Source: Streptomyces sp. NBC_01262
Lineage (GTDB): Bacteria > Actinomycetota > Actinomycetes > Streptomycetales > Streptomycetaceae
Direction: 5' to 3'
Length of the DNA: 64,000 nt
NCBI RefSeq assembly: GCF_036226365.1
Contig: NZ_CP108462.1
Location: 9,594,501 to 9,658,500 of the forward strand
Shown here piece by piece: positions 9,487 to 18,398 of this stretch. Position numbers and translations under genes: made by a program. The notes beneath the pieces are model-generated. The model was not told where the DNA came from. It did no database searches and saw only the letters and a program-made list of their open reading frames with translations. Position 1 is the first letter of the stretch, and every line of letters begins with the position of its first letter.

Positions 9487-9957
9487 GGCTGTACCCACCT
9501 TTGTGAAAGGGATGGCGACGAAGTATCGGACATATGCTCACATCGCCAAGATCACTTCGGGGAAGCGACTCGCGCCGGCCACTCGAACGGATGAATGGCA
9601 CCGTGCAAACCTTCAGGCGGACAACAGGCCAGAGTGCGGCCGAGAACGGCGGGCGCAGCCGAAGGCGCCAGCCAGGAGCCCACAGCACGCAAGGACGGCC
9701 GTCAGTCTCCGGTGCACCGCCAATCGCGGAGCGGCCGCCTCGCCCGCCGACCACAGCGCCGCGACGTCCCCCGCCAGGCACGGCCCCACCCCAACTCGAT
9801 CCGCTTCAACGCGCCGATCCAACAGGGAAGTCGGTCGGATGGTCGTCTCTCCAATCGCGCAGCAGGGCGATCGCCGGCGCACTGGTGTGCCAGCACGCGG
9901 ACCATACCCGCAGTACCAGGTCGGACGGCAGCCGTACGGGGATCTGATCAGGGCAGT
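9487..9957. other. Intergenic stretch without a recognised gene
   Basis: 470 bases between the hydrolase start and the next gene's stop. Several short frames exist on both strands, but none has a ribosome-binding site, a recognisable motif or natural residue composition. Confidence 0.4.
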
Positions 9958-10302
9958 TCACGTCGCGGGAGCCGGCCACCGGTCAGAGCTTCGCGGGGGG
10001 AGCGGCGGCCACTTCTTCCGGCTCCATCCCCGGCGCTTCAGCTCCAGGCGCACCCCGTGCGCCACCAGCACATCGCGGGTGTCGACCAGCTGCCCGCGCT
10101 CCTGCAACTTCGCCTTGTGGATCTCCCACTCGGCCTGCCGGTTCGCCGCCTCCTGGCTGGGCAAGTCCTTCACGCTCCACCGAGACCCGCGCTTGAGCTT
10201 CCTGGCGCGCTCCCGCTCCGCAGCGAACAGCGCCTTCAGCTCGGCGAGCTTGTCCTTGGCATCGGCAGGCGCGGAGATGGTGACGGGTGTGCTGGCGGTC
10301 AT
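9958..10302 (-). CDS. Small charged hypothetical protein
   Basis: 114 residues from the ATG at 10300-10302. Strongly helical and charged in the middle (AKDKLAELKALFAAERERAR, then KLKRGSRW), so a coiled coil is likely, with a basic tail ending RSSDRWPAPAT. No known motif. It is the next gene downstream of the membrane protein at 10372-10998 on the same strand, about 70 bases away, so the two may be co-transcribed. Confidence 0.5.
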   Translation of the reverse strand: MTASTPVTISAPADAKDKLAELKALFAAERERARKLKRGSRWSVKDLPSQEAANRQAEWEIHKAKLQERGQLVDTRDVLVAHGVRLELKRRGWSRKKWPPLPPRSSDRWPAPAT

Positions 10303-10371
10303 GCCGCCCATCTTGCCTGGGCGCGTCGGCACCGTCTCACCGCTTGGAGGCAGCGGTGACGGCGACTCGGC

Positions 10372-10998
10372 TCAGCCACGGCCTGCCCCGTGCGAGGCGG
10401 TGGGCACGGTGGTTACGTCCACGTCGACCAGCGGGAATCTCGTGCAGCGCACGGGCACCTCGTCGCCATCAACCATCACGGTTACGGTGACGGACTGCCG
10501 CCGACTCAGCAAGCATGGCCTGATTTCGAGACCTCCCCGCATGCGGCCACCCGTACCCGGGATGAGTTCCTGCCACGTGTCCACCTCGGGGCACAGACTG
10601 CCCGCTGGTGTCGTGGTGACTTCCAGAACCGCGCTGACGTCGATTCCGAAGTCGAACTTCATCGCCGCACCCTCATGGAACATGGCTGCCGTAATGTCTC
10701 GCCGACCTTGATTGGCGATGACCAGCTCGACGATGCGGGGCTTGGCCAGGCGGGTCTGGCCAAGACTCACGCTGAGAGGTACGCGAGCGCCAGTAGAGAG
10801 CCGTGGCGACTCGAAGAGCGCGGTGTTGGACTGGACCCGCCAACTGATCTTCCGCTTCGGATTGTTCGACCTCATCGTGGACCATGTGGCAAGGCCGCCG
10901 AGCACAAGGCTGGCCACGATCGTGATGGCGAACTGCCACCAGGAGCCAGACTCCCACCACTGCCCCGCAAGGATCTCCATGAGGACGGATTCAATCAT
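10372..10998 (-). CDS. Single-pass membrane protein, unknown function
   Basis: About 208 residues from the ATG at 10996-10998. One membrane helix (FAITIVASLVLGGLATW) near residues 20-37 is followed by a beta-rich soluble domain of ~160 residues (for example VELVIANQGRRDITAAMF and SVTVTVMVDGDEVPV). The topology suggests a cytoplasmic or periplasmic sensor-like domain, but no family is recognised. Confidence 0.6.
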   Translation of the reverse strand: MIESVLMEILAGQWWESGSWWQFAITIVASLVLGGLATWSTMRSNNPKRKISWRVQSNTALFESPRLSTGARVPLSVSLGQTRLAKPRIVELVIANQGRRDITAAMFHEGAAMKFDFGIDVSAVLEVTTTPAGSLCPEVDTWQELIPGTGGRMRGGLEIRPCLLSRRQSVTVTVMVDGDEVPVRCTRFPLVDVDVTTVPTASHGAGRG

Positions 10999-11160
10999 CG
11001 ACGGCGCTGGCGAGAGCACGACTTCGTGGCGCCCGTAAGGCCTGGCCGACCAGGAAGATCATCCGTCGCCGTCGCCAGCCCTCCGTTGCCCTGGCTGGAT
11101 GCACCTGATGTGGCATGAGCGACTCCAGCCGTTGGATCGCCTTGCCCGAAAGGCGGCCGC

Positions 11161-12369
11161 TCAGGCCTCCGGTGCGCTGGAGAGCGCGTTGTCGACGAAT
11201 GCGCGGACCAGGTTCGCGACATCGGCGGTGCTGAGTTCCTTTGTCCAGGTCGAGATGTACGCGTGGGAGTAGCAGGCCAGCGAGAACCGGTGCACTCCCT
11301 GCGTGAGCTCGGCGTTGTGGACGCGAGGGCGTTGCCGGCATCGGCCGTGGCGCTCGGACGTCTCCAGGTGGCTGCGAACCACGTCCAGGTGGAAGCGGCG
11401 GGGGAGGGTGCGCTGCTCTCGGCAACCCGGGCACTCCAGGAGGTGCAGGACGCTTCCTTCACCGCTCAGGAAGGACACGCCCTTGCCCTCGAACGTGTTA
11501 CAGCTTGCGCAGAGTGGCCCTCGGACATAACCGTGATCATGACAGTGATCCCAGCTGAAGGCGCGGCTGTCAGCGCACAGCTGGCACAGGTACTCGTCAG
11601 CGCGCAGGGTGCGGCGCAAGGAGCTGTAGGCGACGCCGCGCAGATGGCCCTCGTAGTGCGGGTAGGCGGCCTTGGAGCAGGCCGGGCACAGCGTGACGTA
11701 ACCGCTCGCGGTAGGGGTGCGCCAGCCAGCCCAGGAGTTGCGTGGGCGCTGCTGCTGGCAGCCGGAGCAGATGCGGGCCTTGTCCGCCAAGGTCAGATCC
11801 AGCGTGTCCGAACGGTCCAGGAGGTCCGCGTAGGCACGCGGGAGGAGCCAGTGAGTTCCGGACCAGGATAGAAGATCCAGCGGCCGGGTGCCGGCGACGG
11901 AGCGGCTGCCGAATTGGGCGGTGAACTCTGCCATGGTGAGCCGGCCGGGCAGACCGTTCTCGCCGATCTCCGCCAGACCCGACCAGTCCCGGCCCTCGTC
12001 GAGCTCCTTCTGCAAAGCAGCGGAGTGCATCCAACTGCTCAGGGTTCGGCGCCAGTCAGCCCGGTTCCAGGACTCGGCGGCGTCTGTCTCTCCAGCGAGC
12101 AGGGGACGAGGGACCTGGATCTCGATGAGGTCGTGGTGGTCGACGTCGACGGCCGCGAGAGCCTGCCCGGCGCGACGCACGTCTCGATCGTCGTACTTCC
12201 AGCGACCCTTGTCCTTGAACCCGCGCAGGGCGATATCGCCGATGATCACGTGCCCGTGCCGGAGAAAGTGGCCTTTCCCGGGGATCACTTCGCCAGGGTC
12301 CAGGGGGAGGCAGCAGTCCTGCGTCAGATCGGCCAGGGTGTCCCGGGCCAGTTGGGGTGTCCAGTGCAT
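11161..12369 (-). CDS. Endonuclease VII-type HNH protein
   Basis: 402 residues from the ATG at 12367-12369. The N-terminal half is unfamiliar. The C-terminal half carries Cys pairs CSGCQQ and CPAC, then the recombination endonuclease VII signature YLCQLC...WDHCHDHGYVRGPLCASCN, with zinc-binding Cys and the catalytic Asp-His. Phage T4 endonuclease VII resolves branched DNA. Chromosomal and plasmid homologues like this one are common in actinomycetes, with roles not established. The long N-terminal extension may recognise its target. Confidence 0.8.
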   Translation of the reverse strand: MHWTPQLARDTLADLTQDCCLPLDPGEVIPGKGHFLRHGHVIIGDIALRGFKDKGRWKYDDRDVRRAGQALAAVDVDHHDLIEIQVPRPLLAGETDAAESWNRADWRRTLSSWMHSAALQKELDEGRDWSGLAEIGENGLPGRLTMAEFTAQFGSRSVAGTRPLDLLSWSGTHWLLPRAYADLLDRSDTLDLTLADKARICSGCQQQRPRNSWAGWRTPTASGYVTLCPACSKAAYPHYEGHLRGVAYSSLRRTLRADEYLCQLCADSRAFSWDHCHDHGYVRGPLCASCNTFEGKGVSFLSGEGSVLHLLECPGCREQRTLPRRFHLDVVRSHLETSERHGRCRQRPRVHNAELTQGVHRFSLACYSHAYISTWTKELSTADVANLVRAFVDNALSSAPEA

Positions 12370-12648
12370 GGCCGGATAGTGGCAGTTGGGTCTGACATCT
12401 CCTGGTTGCGATCATCTGGTCATATGGAGCGACCGCCTGCGGTGCTTGGCGATCCGGTCGACCCTCACGTCGTCTTGAGTGCGAATCTGCCGGCTGCCGA
12501 TTCCGCTCGGCGTCGGCATGCCGTCCGTACGCCATTTCACTGCGACTTCGTTCCACAACCCGTCCGCCCTGCCCCGCACCCGGGGGCTGCAGGCGATCCG
12601 TCACGGTCGAGGGCGTGGGCCCCGAGGTACGACTGTCGATCTATCGGT
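12370..12648. other. Intergenic region with possible minus-strand relic
   Basis: 279 bases between the nuclease start and the regulator stop. On the minus strand a stretch reading LWNEVAVKWRTDGMPTPSG has natural composition and could be the relic of a gene, but it has no start or ribosome-binding site. Confidence 0.3.
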
Positions 12649-13971
12649 TCAGGCTGCGGTGGTGAGCCGGGTGCGTGCCTGGTCGAGAAAGTTCCGGACG
12701 CCGGGTTGCGCGGCGTGGGGCTCCAGCCGGGACACCAGCCCTTGGACGAGTCCGGCGCAGCGGGCAGCTCCGGTGGCCAGGGCGGTGTCGAGGGCGTGGT
12801 GGGCGTGGAGGGTGGCGGCACCGAGGTCGTGGGCGTGGAGGGCGCCTTCGGCTTGGTAGGTCTGGAAGACGGCGCGGCTGCGGGTGCGGGCCGGGTCCAG
12901 CAGGCGCAGTCCGGTCTCCAGGGTGGTGGCGGCGCGGTGTGGTTGGTGGAGGTCGATCCAGCAGCGTCCGGCGTCGACGGCGAGGTCGGCCTGGGACATC
13001 CAGGACACCCAGTCGGGGGTGCAGTCGGGTCGAGCGTGGCTGAGTTCGGTTTCGGCGCTGGCCAGCGCGCGGGCACAGCCGGCGGGGTCGGCGAGCGTGG
13101 CCAGGGCGCGGGCACGGCGCAGGTCGAGCAGGGAACGGGCCGCGGGGGAGTGGGTGCGGCTGCGGGCGTGTTCCAGGATGGTGACGGCGTGGTCGGGGTG
13201 GGCGAGCCAGGTGGCCTGGTAGGCGAGGTCGGACAGGATGCCCGCGCCCAGGTCCCGGTCGTCGGCGGTGTGGGCGGCGTGCAGGGCGGCGTTCCACAGG
13301 CGTTGCGCGGCGCCGTGCCGGGCCTGGTCGAAGCGCAGCCATCCGGCCAGGTGTGCGAGGTGCGCGGCGGTCGTGTGCAGCCGGGTGCCGGCGGCGGTGG
13401 TGTAGGAGCCTTGGTCGATGAGGGTGACGACGGTGTGCAGGTGGGCGTCGACCAGTTCGGTGAGCGGGCCGGGGCTGGCGGTGGTCAGGGCGCGTAGTTC
13501 GGTGCTGCGCTGCTCCAGCCAGGTCAGTAATGCGTCGTCGATGCGGCTGCCGTCCATGGCGGTGGTGAGTCGGCCGGGTTCGGTGGTGGCCCATTTCTGG
13601 GCGACGCTGGTGACGGTGGCGGCGGCCAGGACGAGGAAGGCACGGCGGTCGGTGCGGGCCACGGATGTCTCCAGGAGGGCGGTGCGGCTGCCGGACGGCG
13701 TGAAGGGCAGAGCGTGGGCGCAGGCGGGCAGCCAGGCGGGCCAGCCCAGGGCGGCCACGCTACCCGCTGGGACCTGCAACACGGCGGCGAGCAGGGCCTG
13801 ATTGTCGGCCGACGGCGTGGTGCCGTGCTCCCACTTCCACACCCGATTTCGGTCGATCCCCGAGCGACGGCCGGCCCGGGCGGCCGCACGGTGCAGCAGC
13901 AGGGCGAGGTCGTCCATCGACCAGAGATGCTCGTGCCGGATCCACGCCAGCGGATGCCCGATCAATTCCAC
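12649..13971 (-). CDS. XRE-type regulator with TPR-like domain
   Basis: 440 residues from a GTG start (13969-13971) with GAGGGGG upstream. Residues ~10-70 form a helix-turn-helix (MDDLALLLHRAA, then RNRVWKWEHGTTPSADNQAL). The rest is all-helical with repeated Ala/Leu/His-rich helices, the TPR-like sensor layout of large Streptomyces regulators that sense a small molecule or peptide. It is divergent from the oxidoreductase operon at 14167, with an inverted repeat between them, so that operon is its most likely target. Confidence 0.75.
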   Translation of the reverse strand: MELIGHPLAWIRHEHLWSMDDLALLLHRAAARAGRRSGIDRNRVWKWEHGTTPSADNQALLAAVLQVPAGSVAALGWPAWLPACAHALPFTPSGSRTALLETSVARTDRRAFLVLAAATVTSVAQKWATTEPGRLTTAMDGSRIDDALLTWLEQRSTELRALTTASPGPLTELVDAHLHTVVTLIDQGSYTTAAGTRLHTTAAHLAHLAGWLRFDQARHGAAQRLWNAALHAAHTADDRDLGAGILSDLAYQATWLAHPDHAVTILEHARSRTHSPAARSLLDLRRARALATLADPAGCARALASAETELSHARPDCTPDWVSWMSQADLAVDAGRCWIDLHQPHRAATTLETGLRLLDPARTRSRAVFQTYQAEGALHAHDLGAATLHAHHALDTALATGAARCAGLVQGLVSRLEPHAAQPGVRNFLDQARTRLTTAA

Positions 13972-13989
13972 GACGGCCCCCTCGGCCGG

Positions 13990-14036
13990 CTGCCGTCCCA
14001 GCCCTGTTCATCACGCTGCCGCAGCCGGGACGGCAG
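13990..14036. promoter_or_regulatory. 10-bp inverted repeat between regulator and operon
   Basis: CTGCCGTCCC (13990-13999) and GGGACGGCAG (14027-14036) are perfect inverted copies 27 bases apart, just upstream of the XRE regulator. A partial copy (CCGGGACGGCGG) recurs near 14129-14140 before the divergent operon. Likely operator for the regulator, or a leader hairpin. Confidence 0.5.
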
Positions 14037-14166
14037 GGCAACCCCTCATGCCGGGTGGCACACAGCGGGCACACACCCGTCCTCTTCGCCCGCGCCCCGG
14101 GTCCGGTGACGCTGGCCGGACCGGGCTGCCGGGACGGCGGCCCACGGGATGTACTCAGGAGGCGCA

Positions 14167-15720
14167 GTGCCCGCCACTCACGCACCGCAGACCCTTCACG
14201 CCGACCCGGCGGGACGCACGGTGCGCAAGCACGTGGTCATCGCGGGCGCCGGCCCGGCCGGACTGGCCTGTGCCCGGGCGATCATGACCGGGCGGCCGGA
14301 TCTGGACGTGCTGCTGCTCGAAGCCGGACGCCCCTACCGGCGCCGGCCGTGCCCGGTAGACAAGGGCTTTTCGTGCACGGGCTGCGGCGGGGTGTGCAAC
14401 GTCGTATCCGGTTTCGGAGGCAGCATGCACTACGGCGACGGGGCCAAGCTCAGCCTGCTGCCGTCCGGGCGACGCCTCGTCAGCCACCTCGGCGACGACC
14501 GGGCCCAAGCGTTGTGCACCACAGCCTTCGAGTGGCTCACCGAACCCCTCGCAGCCCGCCCGCCCCTGCTAGGCCAGGGACTGTCACCAGCGGCGGTGAG
14601 CGCCTTCCAGGCCAACAGCCTGCGCATCCGCGAGTACCCGGTCGCCGTGCTGGGAGAGAGCGATCTGCGCCGGGTCATCGAGGGCTGGTACGACCTGCTC
14701 ACCCCGGCTGTTGGCCTGTGGCACTTATCCGAGCTGACCGGCGCCGAGCCGGATGGCACCGGGCTGCGGCTCCAGGTGCGTACCGGCGACGGCGTACGGC
14801 AGCTGCACACCGATCACCTGGTGCTCGCCACCGGCCGCCGGGGCGTCACCTCCACCACGGCCCTGCTCGACGAGCTGGGGGTGGTGCAGCAGGACCCCGA
14901 CATCTCCGTCGGTGTTCGCTTCGAGATGGCGGCCGGACTGCTGCGGGCGATCGGTGACGAGCACCCCGACCTGAAAATCACCCAGCTCGGCAGCGTCCCG
15001 GTCAAGACCAAGACGTTCTGCTTCTGCGGCGGCCAGAACGGCGGCCGCATCAAGTTCACCAACTACGAGGGCAGCTTCGGCGACCCGGTGATCACCCTGG
15101 ACGGGCACGAGACCACCGAACGCCCCACCGGCGAACGCGCCCTGTCCGCGAACTTCGGGCTGCTGTGCCAGGTCCAGGACCGGGGGAGCGCCTACCAGGC
15201 CCGCGACTCCTTCCTCGCCGCCTACCGCAAGCTCAACGGCGGCCGCCCCGTCGTCCAGAGTCTGCGCAGCTTCCTGAACCGCACCAGCGAACCCCGGCGC
15301 TGGGCCGACCTGGCGGCGCGCCTGCCGTTCACGCCCTCCGTCCAGGACCTCGTCACCGGCCGGGCCGACCAGCTGTTCACTTCGGCCGAGCACGCCAGCC
15401 TCGCCGCCGGGTTCCGCCGCCTGATGGACTCCATCCTCAGCCACGGCGGCGACGGCACCGGCTTCGAGGACCTGCTGGACGACGTGCTCGTGGTCGCCCC
15501 CGAGATCGAGTTCCTCTGGCCCCAGCCGCAGATCGACGCCACCGGCAAGGTGCCAGGCCTGCCGGTGTACGTGGCCGGCGACGCCGCCGGCATAGCCCAG
15601 GGCATCGTGCAGGGCGCCATGATGGGCATCGCCGCCGGCCAGGACATCACCCGCACCCACGCCGACGCCGCAACCCCGGCCGGACCCGGCCGGGCACCGG
15701 CCGGAGTGACCGGCCGATGA
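14167..15720 (+). CDS. FAD-dependent oxidoreductase (COG2509-like)
   Basis: 517 residues from GTG 14167, which has AGGAGGCGCA directly upstream and is therefore preferred over the ATG at 14149. An N-terminal dinucleotide-binding motif HVVIAGAGPAGLACARAI is followed by a Cys-rich loop (CPVDKGFSCTGCGGVCNVVS) and GFGGSMHYGDGAK, the pattern of uncharacterised FAD dehydrogenases of the COG2509 type. A C-terminal FAD motif (VYVAGDAAGIAQGIVQGAM) is present. The Cys cluster could bind metal or be redox-active. Its stop overlaps the next start (ATGA), so translation is coupled. Confidence 0.8.
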   Translation: MPATHAPQTLHADPAGRTVRKHVVIAGAGPAGLACARAIMTGRPDLDVLLLEAGRPYRRRPCPVDKGFSCTGCGGVCNVVSGFGGSMHYGDGAKLSLLPSGRRLVSHLGDDRAQALCTTAFEWLTEPLAARPPLLGQGLSPAAVSAFQANSLRIREYPVAVLGESDLRRVIEGWYDLLTPAVGLWHLSELTGAEPDGTGLRLQVRTGDGVRQLHTDHLVLATGRRGVTSTTALLDELGVVQQDPDISVGVRFEMAAGLLRAIGDEHPDLKITQLGSVPVKTKTFCFCGGQNGGRIKFTNYEGSFGDPVITLDGHETTERPTGERALSANFGLLCQVQDRGSAYQARDSFLAAYRKLNGGRPVVQSLRSFLNRTSEPRRWADLAARLPFTPSVQDLVTGRADQLFTSAEHASLAAGFRRLMDSILSHGGDGTGFEDLLDDVLVVAPEIEFLWPQPQIDATGKVPGLPVYVAGDAAGIAQGIVQGAMMGIAAGQDITRTHADAATPAGPGRAPAGVTGR

Positions 15721-17021
15721 CCCTGACCCCGCCCCTGCGCGCTCCCACCGCCGTCCCGGGCATCCGGTCCGGCAGCCTGGACGACCTGTACCCGGATGCG
15801 GCGTGGGATCTGCCAGTCAACCCGGCGCTGCCCGCTCCCCGGCTCCCGCACCCGCCGCCCGAACAATCCAACCCCGCCGCCTACCGGGCCCACTACCACC
15901 CCTTCATCGTCGAAGAGTTCGCCGTCCCCGGCGCTGCCGAGCGCATCGCGGTCATCGACAAGGCCTTCCCGCACAGCCTCTACGACCTCATGCTCCTGGT
16001 GGCCCGGGACGACATCTTGCGCACCAGCGTCGCCGACACCCCGGACCCGGCGCTCGCCGGCCTGCTCCGCGCCGCCGCCACCTTCACGACGTTCGTCGCC
16101 GACCCCGCCACGGTGCGGGCCTTTGGCCTGGACGACAGCCAGTTCACTATCGGCTGGAACCACGACCCCACCCTGGACCGCGACAACGGCCAGTGGTGGG
16201 ACAAGCGCCTGCACCTGCACCTGAACTGCTGGCCCGCCACCGTCCGCAGCGCCGTCCGGCCCGTGGCGCTACGGGACATCACCGACGCCACCATGCGCCG
16301 CTCCCTGGTCGACCCAGCCGCCTACCTCGCCCACCAGGTGATGGCCGACGCCCTCACCACCGCCGACCTGCCCGCCGGCTGCACCGTCCTGGCACCCGAT
16401 CCCTGCCGCGACGCTGCCGAGCTGCTGCCGGTCGGCCTGAAGATCCGCATCCCCGGCTGGCCATTCATCACCACCACCGCCTGCCGGATGCTGCTGCGCA
16501 CCCTGCACCAGACCGCCACCATGGCCTACCGCGCGGCGCTGGCCTGCTTCACCGGCACCCGGGAGATGCCCGGGGTGTGGCAGCGCCCGCAGCTCCTGCC
16601 CTCGGCCCAGCTCGATAGCCGACTCGCCCAGGTGCGATGGCTCTCCCCAGCCGGCCGCTGCGCCCTGGTCCGCCTGCGGGAGGTTCTGCGGGACGTGACC
16701 GCGACGGAGATGCAGCTGCTCCGTGCCCGTCCGGACCTGGCCAACCGGTGCCTGTCGCTCGGTGGCCTCAGCTACAACCTGACCTTCTTCACCCCGCGCC
16801 CCATCAGCGCCGACACCCCGCAGGCGGACCCGGACGAGGTCTACGTCGTGATGCAGCTCAAGGTCATCAGCTACGTCGGCCACAGCCCCGCCGTCGGGGG
16901 AGCCGTGGCCTCGGTGATCGACCGCCACAACGGGCCGGTGATGGCCCAGGGCGACCGCGCCCGGCGGCACGCCTTCCAGCACGCCTTCGTCGACCAGCTC
17001 CGCACCCACGCGCTGGCCTGA
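15717..17021 (+). CDS. Unknown protein of oxidoreductase operon
   Basis: 434 residues, starting inside the stop of the oxidoreductase gene. Soluble; no domain that I recognise. A notable stretch around residues 140-170 reads FTIGWNHDPTLDRDNGQWWD then KRLHLHLNCW, whose clustered His could bind metal or nucleotide in a HIT-like way; this is only suggestive. The context (FAD enzyme before, methyltransferase after) suggests an enzyme in the same pathway. Confidence 0.65.
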   Translation: MTLTPPLRAPTAVPGIRSGSLDDLYPDAAWDLPVNPALPAPRLPHPPPEQSNPAAYRAHYHPFIVEEFAVPGAAERIAVIDKAFPHSLYDLMLLVARDDILRTSVADTPDPALAGLLRAAATFTTFVADPATVRAFGLDDSQFTIGWNHDPTLDRDNGQWWDKRLHLHLNCWPATVRSAVRPVALRDITDATMRRSLVDPAAYLAHQVMADALTTADLPAGCTVLAPDPCRDAAELLPVGLKIRIPGWPFITTTACRMLLRTLHQTATMAYRAALACFTGTREMPGVWQRPQLLPSAQLDSRLAQVRWLSPAGRCALVRLREVLRDVTATEMQLLRARPDLANRCLSLGGLSYNLTFFTPRPISADTPQADPDEVYVVMQLKVISYVGHSPAVGGAVASVIDRHNGPVMAQGDRARRHAFQHAFVDQLRTHALA

Positions 17022-17049
17022 AGCCGGAGCCGTACGAGAGGAACCTGCC

Positions 17050-17883
17050 GTGCTCGATCCCGACATCGCTCGCTACTACGCCCAGGGCATGGAGAAGGAC
17101 CGCCTGGCCGATCCCCGGCGCTCCATCGAGTACCTGCGCACCATGGACATCCTCGGCCGCTACTTGCCCCAGGCCCCCGCGACTGTCCTCGACGTCGGCG
17201 GCGGCCCCGGCCGGTACGCGCTGGCACTCGCCGCGACCGGATACGACGTCACCCTGCTCGACCCGGTCGCACTGCACGTCCAGCAGGCGCGTGAAGCCTC
17301 GAAGTCGGCCGCGCGCCCGCTGGCCCGGGCCGACGTCGGCGATGCCCGACACCTGACGTTGCCGGACGGCTCGGCCGACGCGGTGCTCCTGCTCGGCCCC
17401 CTGTATCACCTGGTCGAAGCCTCCGACCGGCAGCAGGCATGGCGCGAGGCACTGCGCGTCGTACGCGACGGCGGGGTTGTCGTGGCGGCCGGCGTGTGCC
17501 GCTACTACACCACGTGGGAGATGCTCTCCAAGGGCAAGCTCGACCTGCCCGGCGCCGAAGCCGCGGTGCACGCGCACGTCACCACCGGGCAGCACCGCAA
17601 CCCCGACCACGACTTCGAACGCCTCTTCACCACGGCCTACCTCCACGACCCGCACGAACTCGCCGCCGAGGCGACCACGGCCGGACTGACCGTGCAGGCC
17701 CTGCTCCCGGTGGAAGGCCCCACGAAACTCCTGCCCGACCTCGCCGCCCGGCTCCAGGACCAGGCCGGCCGCGACCAGGTGATGCGCGCCCTCCAGCGAC
17801 TGGAAGACCAGCCCAGCGTCCTGGGCACCTCCGAGCACGTCCTCGTGGTCGCCACCCGCGACAACACCCGGCCAAGCCCGTGA
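17050..17883 (+). CDS. Class I SAM-dependent methyltransferase
   Basis: 277 residues from a GTG start with GAGAGGAAC upstream, 28 bases after the preceding gene. SAM-binding motif I is ATVLDVGGGPGRYALAL (residues ~40-55). An acidic motif II follows (VTLLDPVALHV), and motif IV-like ADAVLLLGPLYHLVE places it with the Methyltransf_11/25 groups. The methyl acceptor is unknown. As third gene of the operon it probably methylates a product of the FAD enzyme or of the unknown protein. Confidence 0.85.
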   Translation: MLDPDIARYYAQGMEKDRLADPRRSIEYLRTMDILGRYLPQAPATVLDVGGGPGRYALALAATGYDVTLLDPVALHVQQAREASKSAARPLARADVGDARHLTLPDGSADAVLLLGPLYHLVEASDRQQAWREALRVVRDGGVVVAAGVCRYYTTWEMLSKGKLDLPGAEAAVHAHVTTGQHRNPDHDFERLFTTAYLHDPHELAAEATTAGLTVQALLPVEGPTKLLPDLAARLQDQAGRDQVMRALQRLEDQPSVLGTSEHVLVVATRDNTRPSP

Positions 17884-17984
17884 CGCGCAATGCCCAGGCC
17901 TGACGGGTTCACCGACCGGACAGGGCCAGCCAGCCGACCCCAGCCGTAGTCCACATGGCCAGACAGTAGGGACGTGCCGTACCG

Positions 17985-18338
17985 ATGGATGAGCGACTGA
18001 CGGAGGCCAGCGCGTTGCTGCACGCCGTCTCGCAGTGGCTCGACGACGCGCCGGCCAACCGCGCCCGCGACCGGGAAGCACGGACCTGGGGCCGGGTCGC
18101 GAAGGTGTCCGAAGAAGCCGGGGAAGTCGTCTCCGCCCTCATCGGCGCCACCGGCCACAACCCGCGCAAAGGCACCTACGCCACGATGTCCGACGTCGAG
18201 CGGGAGCTGCTGGACGTCGCGATGACGGCCTTGTGCGCCGTGGCCCACCTGCACGCAGCCGACCGCGAGCAGACCGACGTGCTGGGCTTGCTGGGCGACC
18301 ACATTCACGCGGTCGCCCAGCGCGCCGGCCTGCTGTAG
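17985..18338 (+). CDS. MazG-like nucleotide pyrophosphohydrolase
   Basis: 117 residues from the ATG at 17985. It has the all-alpha NTP pyrophosphatase motifs: VSEEAGEVVSALIGA (the EExxE metal site) and ELLDVAMTALCAV (the second acidic site). MazG-type enzymes hydrolyse nucleoside triphosphates to monophosphates for housecleaning. It follows the methyltransferase by about 100 bases and may be part of the same transcript. Confidence 0.75.
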   Translation: MDERLTEASALLHAVSQWLDDAPANRARDREARTWGRVAKVSEEAGEVVSALIGATGHNPRKGTYATMSDVERELLDVAMTALCAVAHLHAADREQTDVLGLLGDHIHAVAQRAGLL

Positions 18339-18398
18339 ACCCCAACCGATCCGGCTACCTGAGAGGGCGGGACGCGGCCGAGCCTGTCCCGGGGACGA

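Noticed and set aside
7420-9594. Plus-strand frame of 724 codons
   Set aside because: Antisense shadow of the CocE-type hydrolase; repetitive Gly/Val/Asp composition typical of reversed high-GC coding DNA.
14725-15660. Minus-strand frame of 311 codons inside the FAD oxidoreductase
   Set aside because: Composition of reversed coding DNA; the plus strand carries both FAD motifs.
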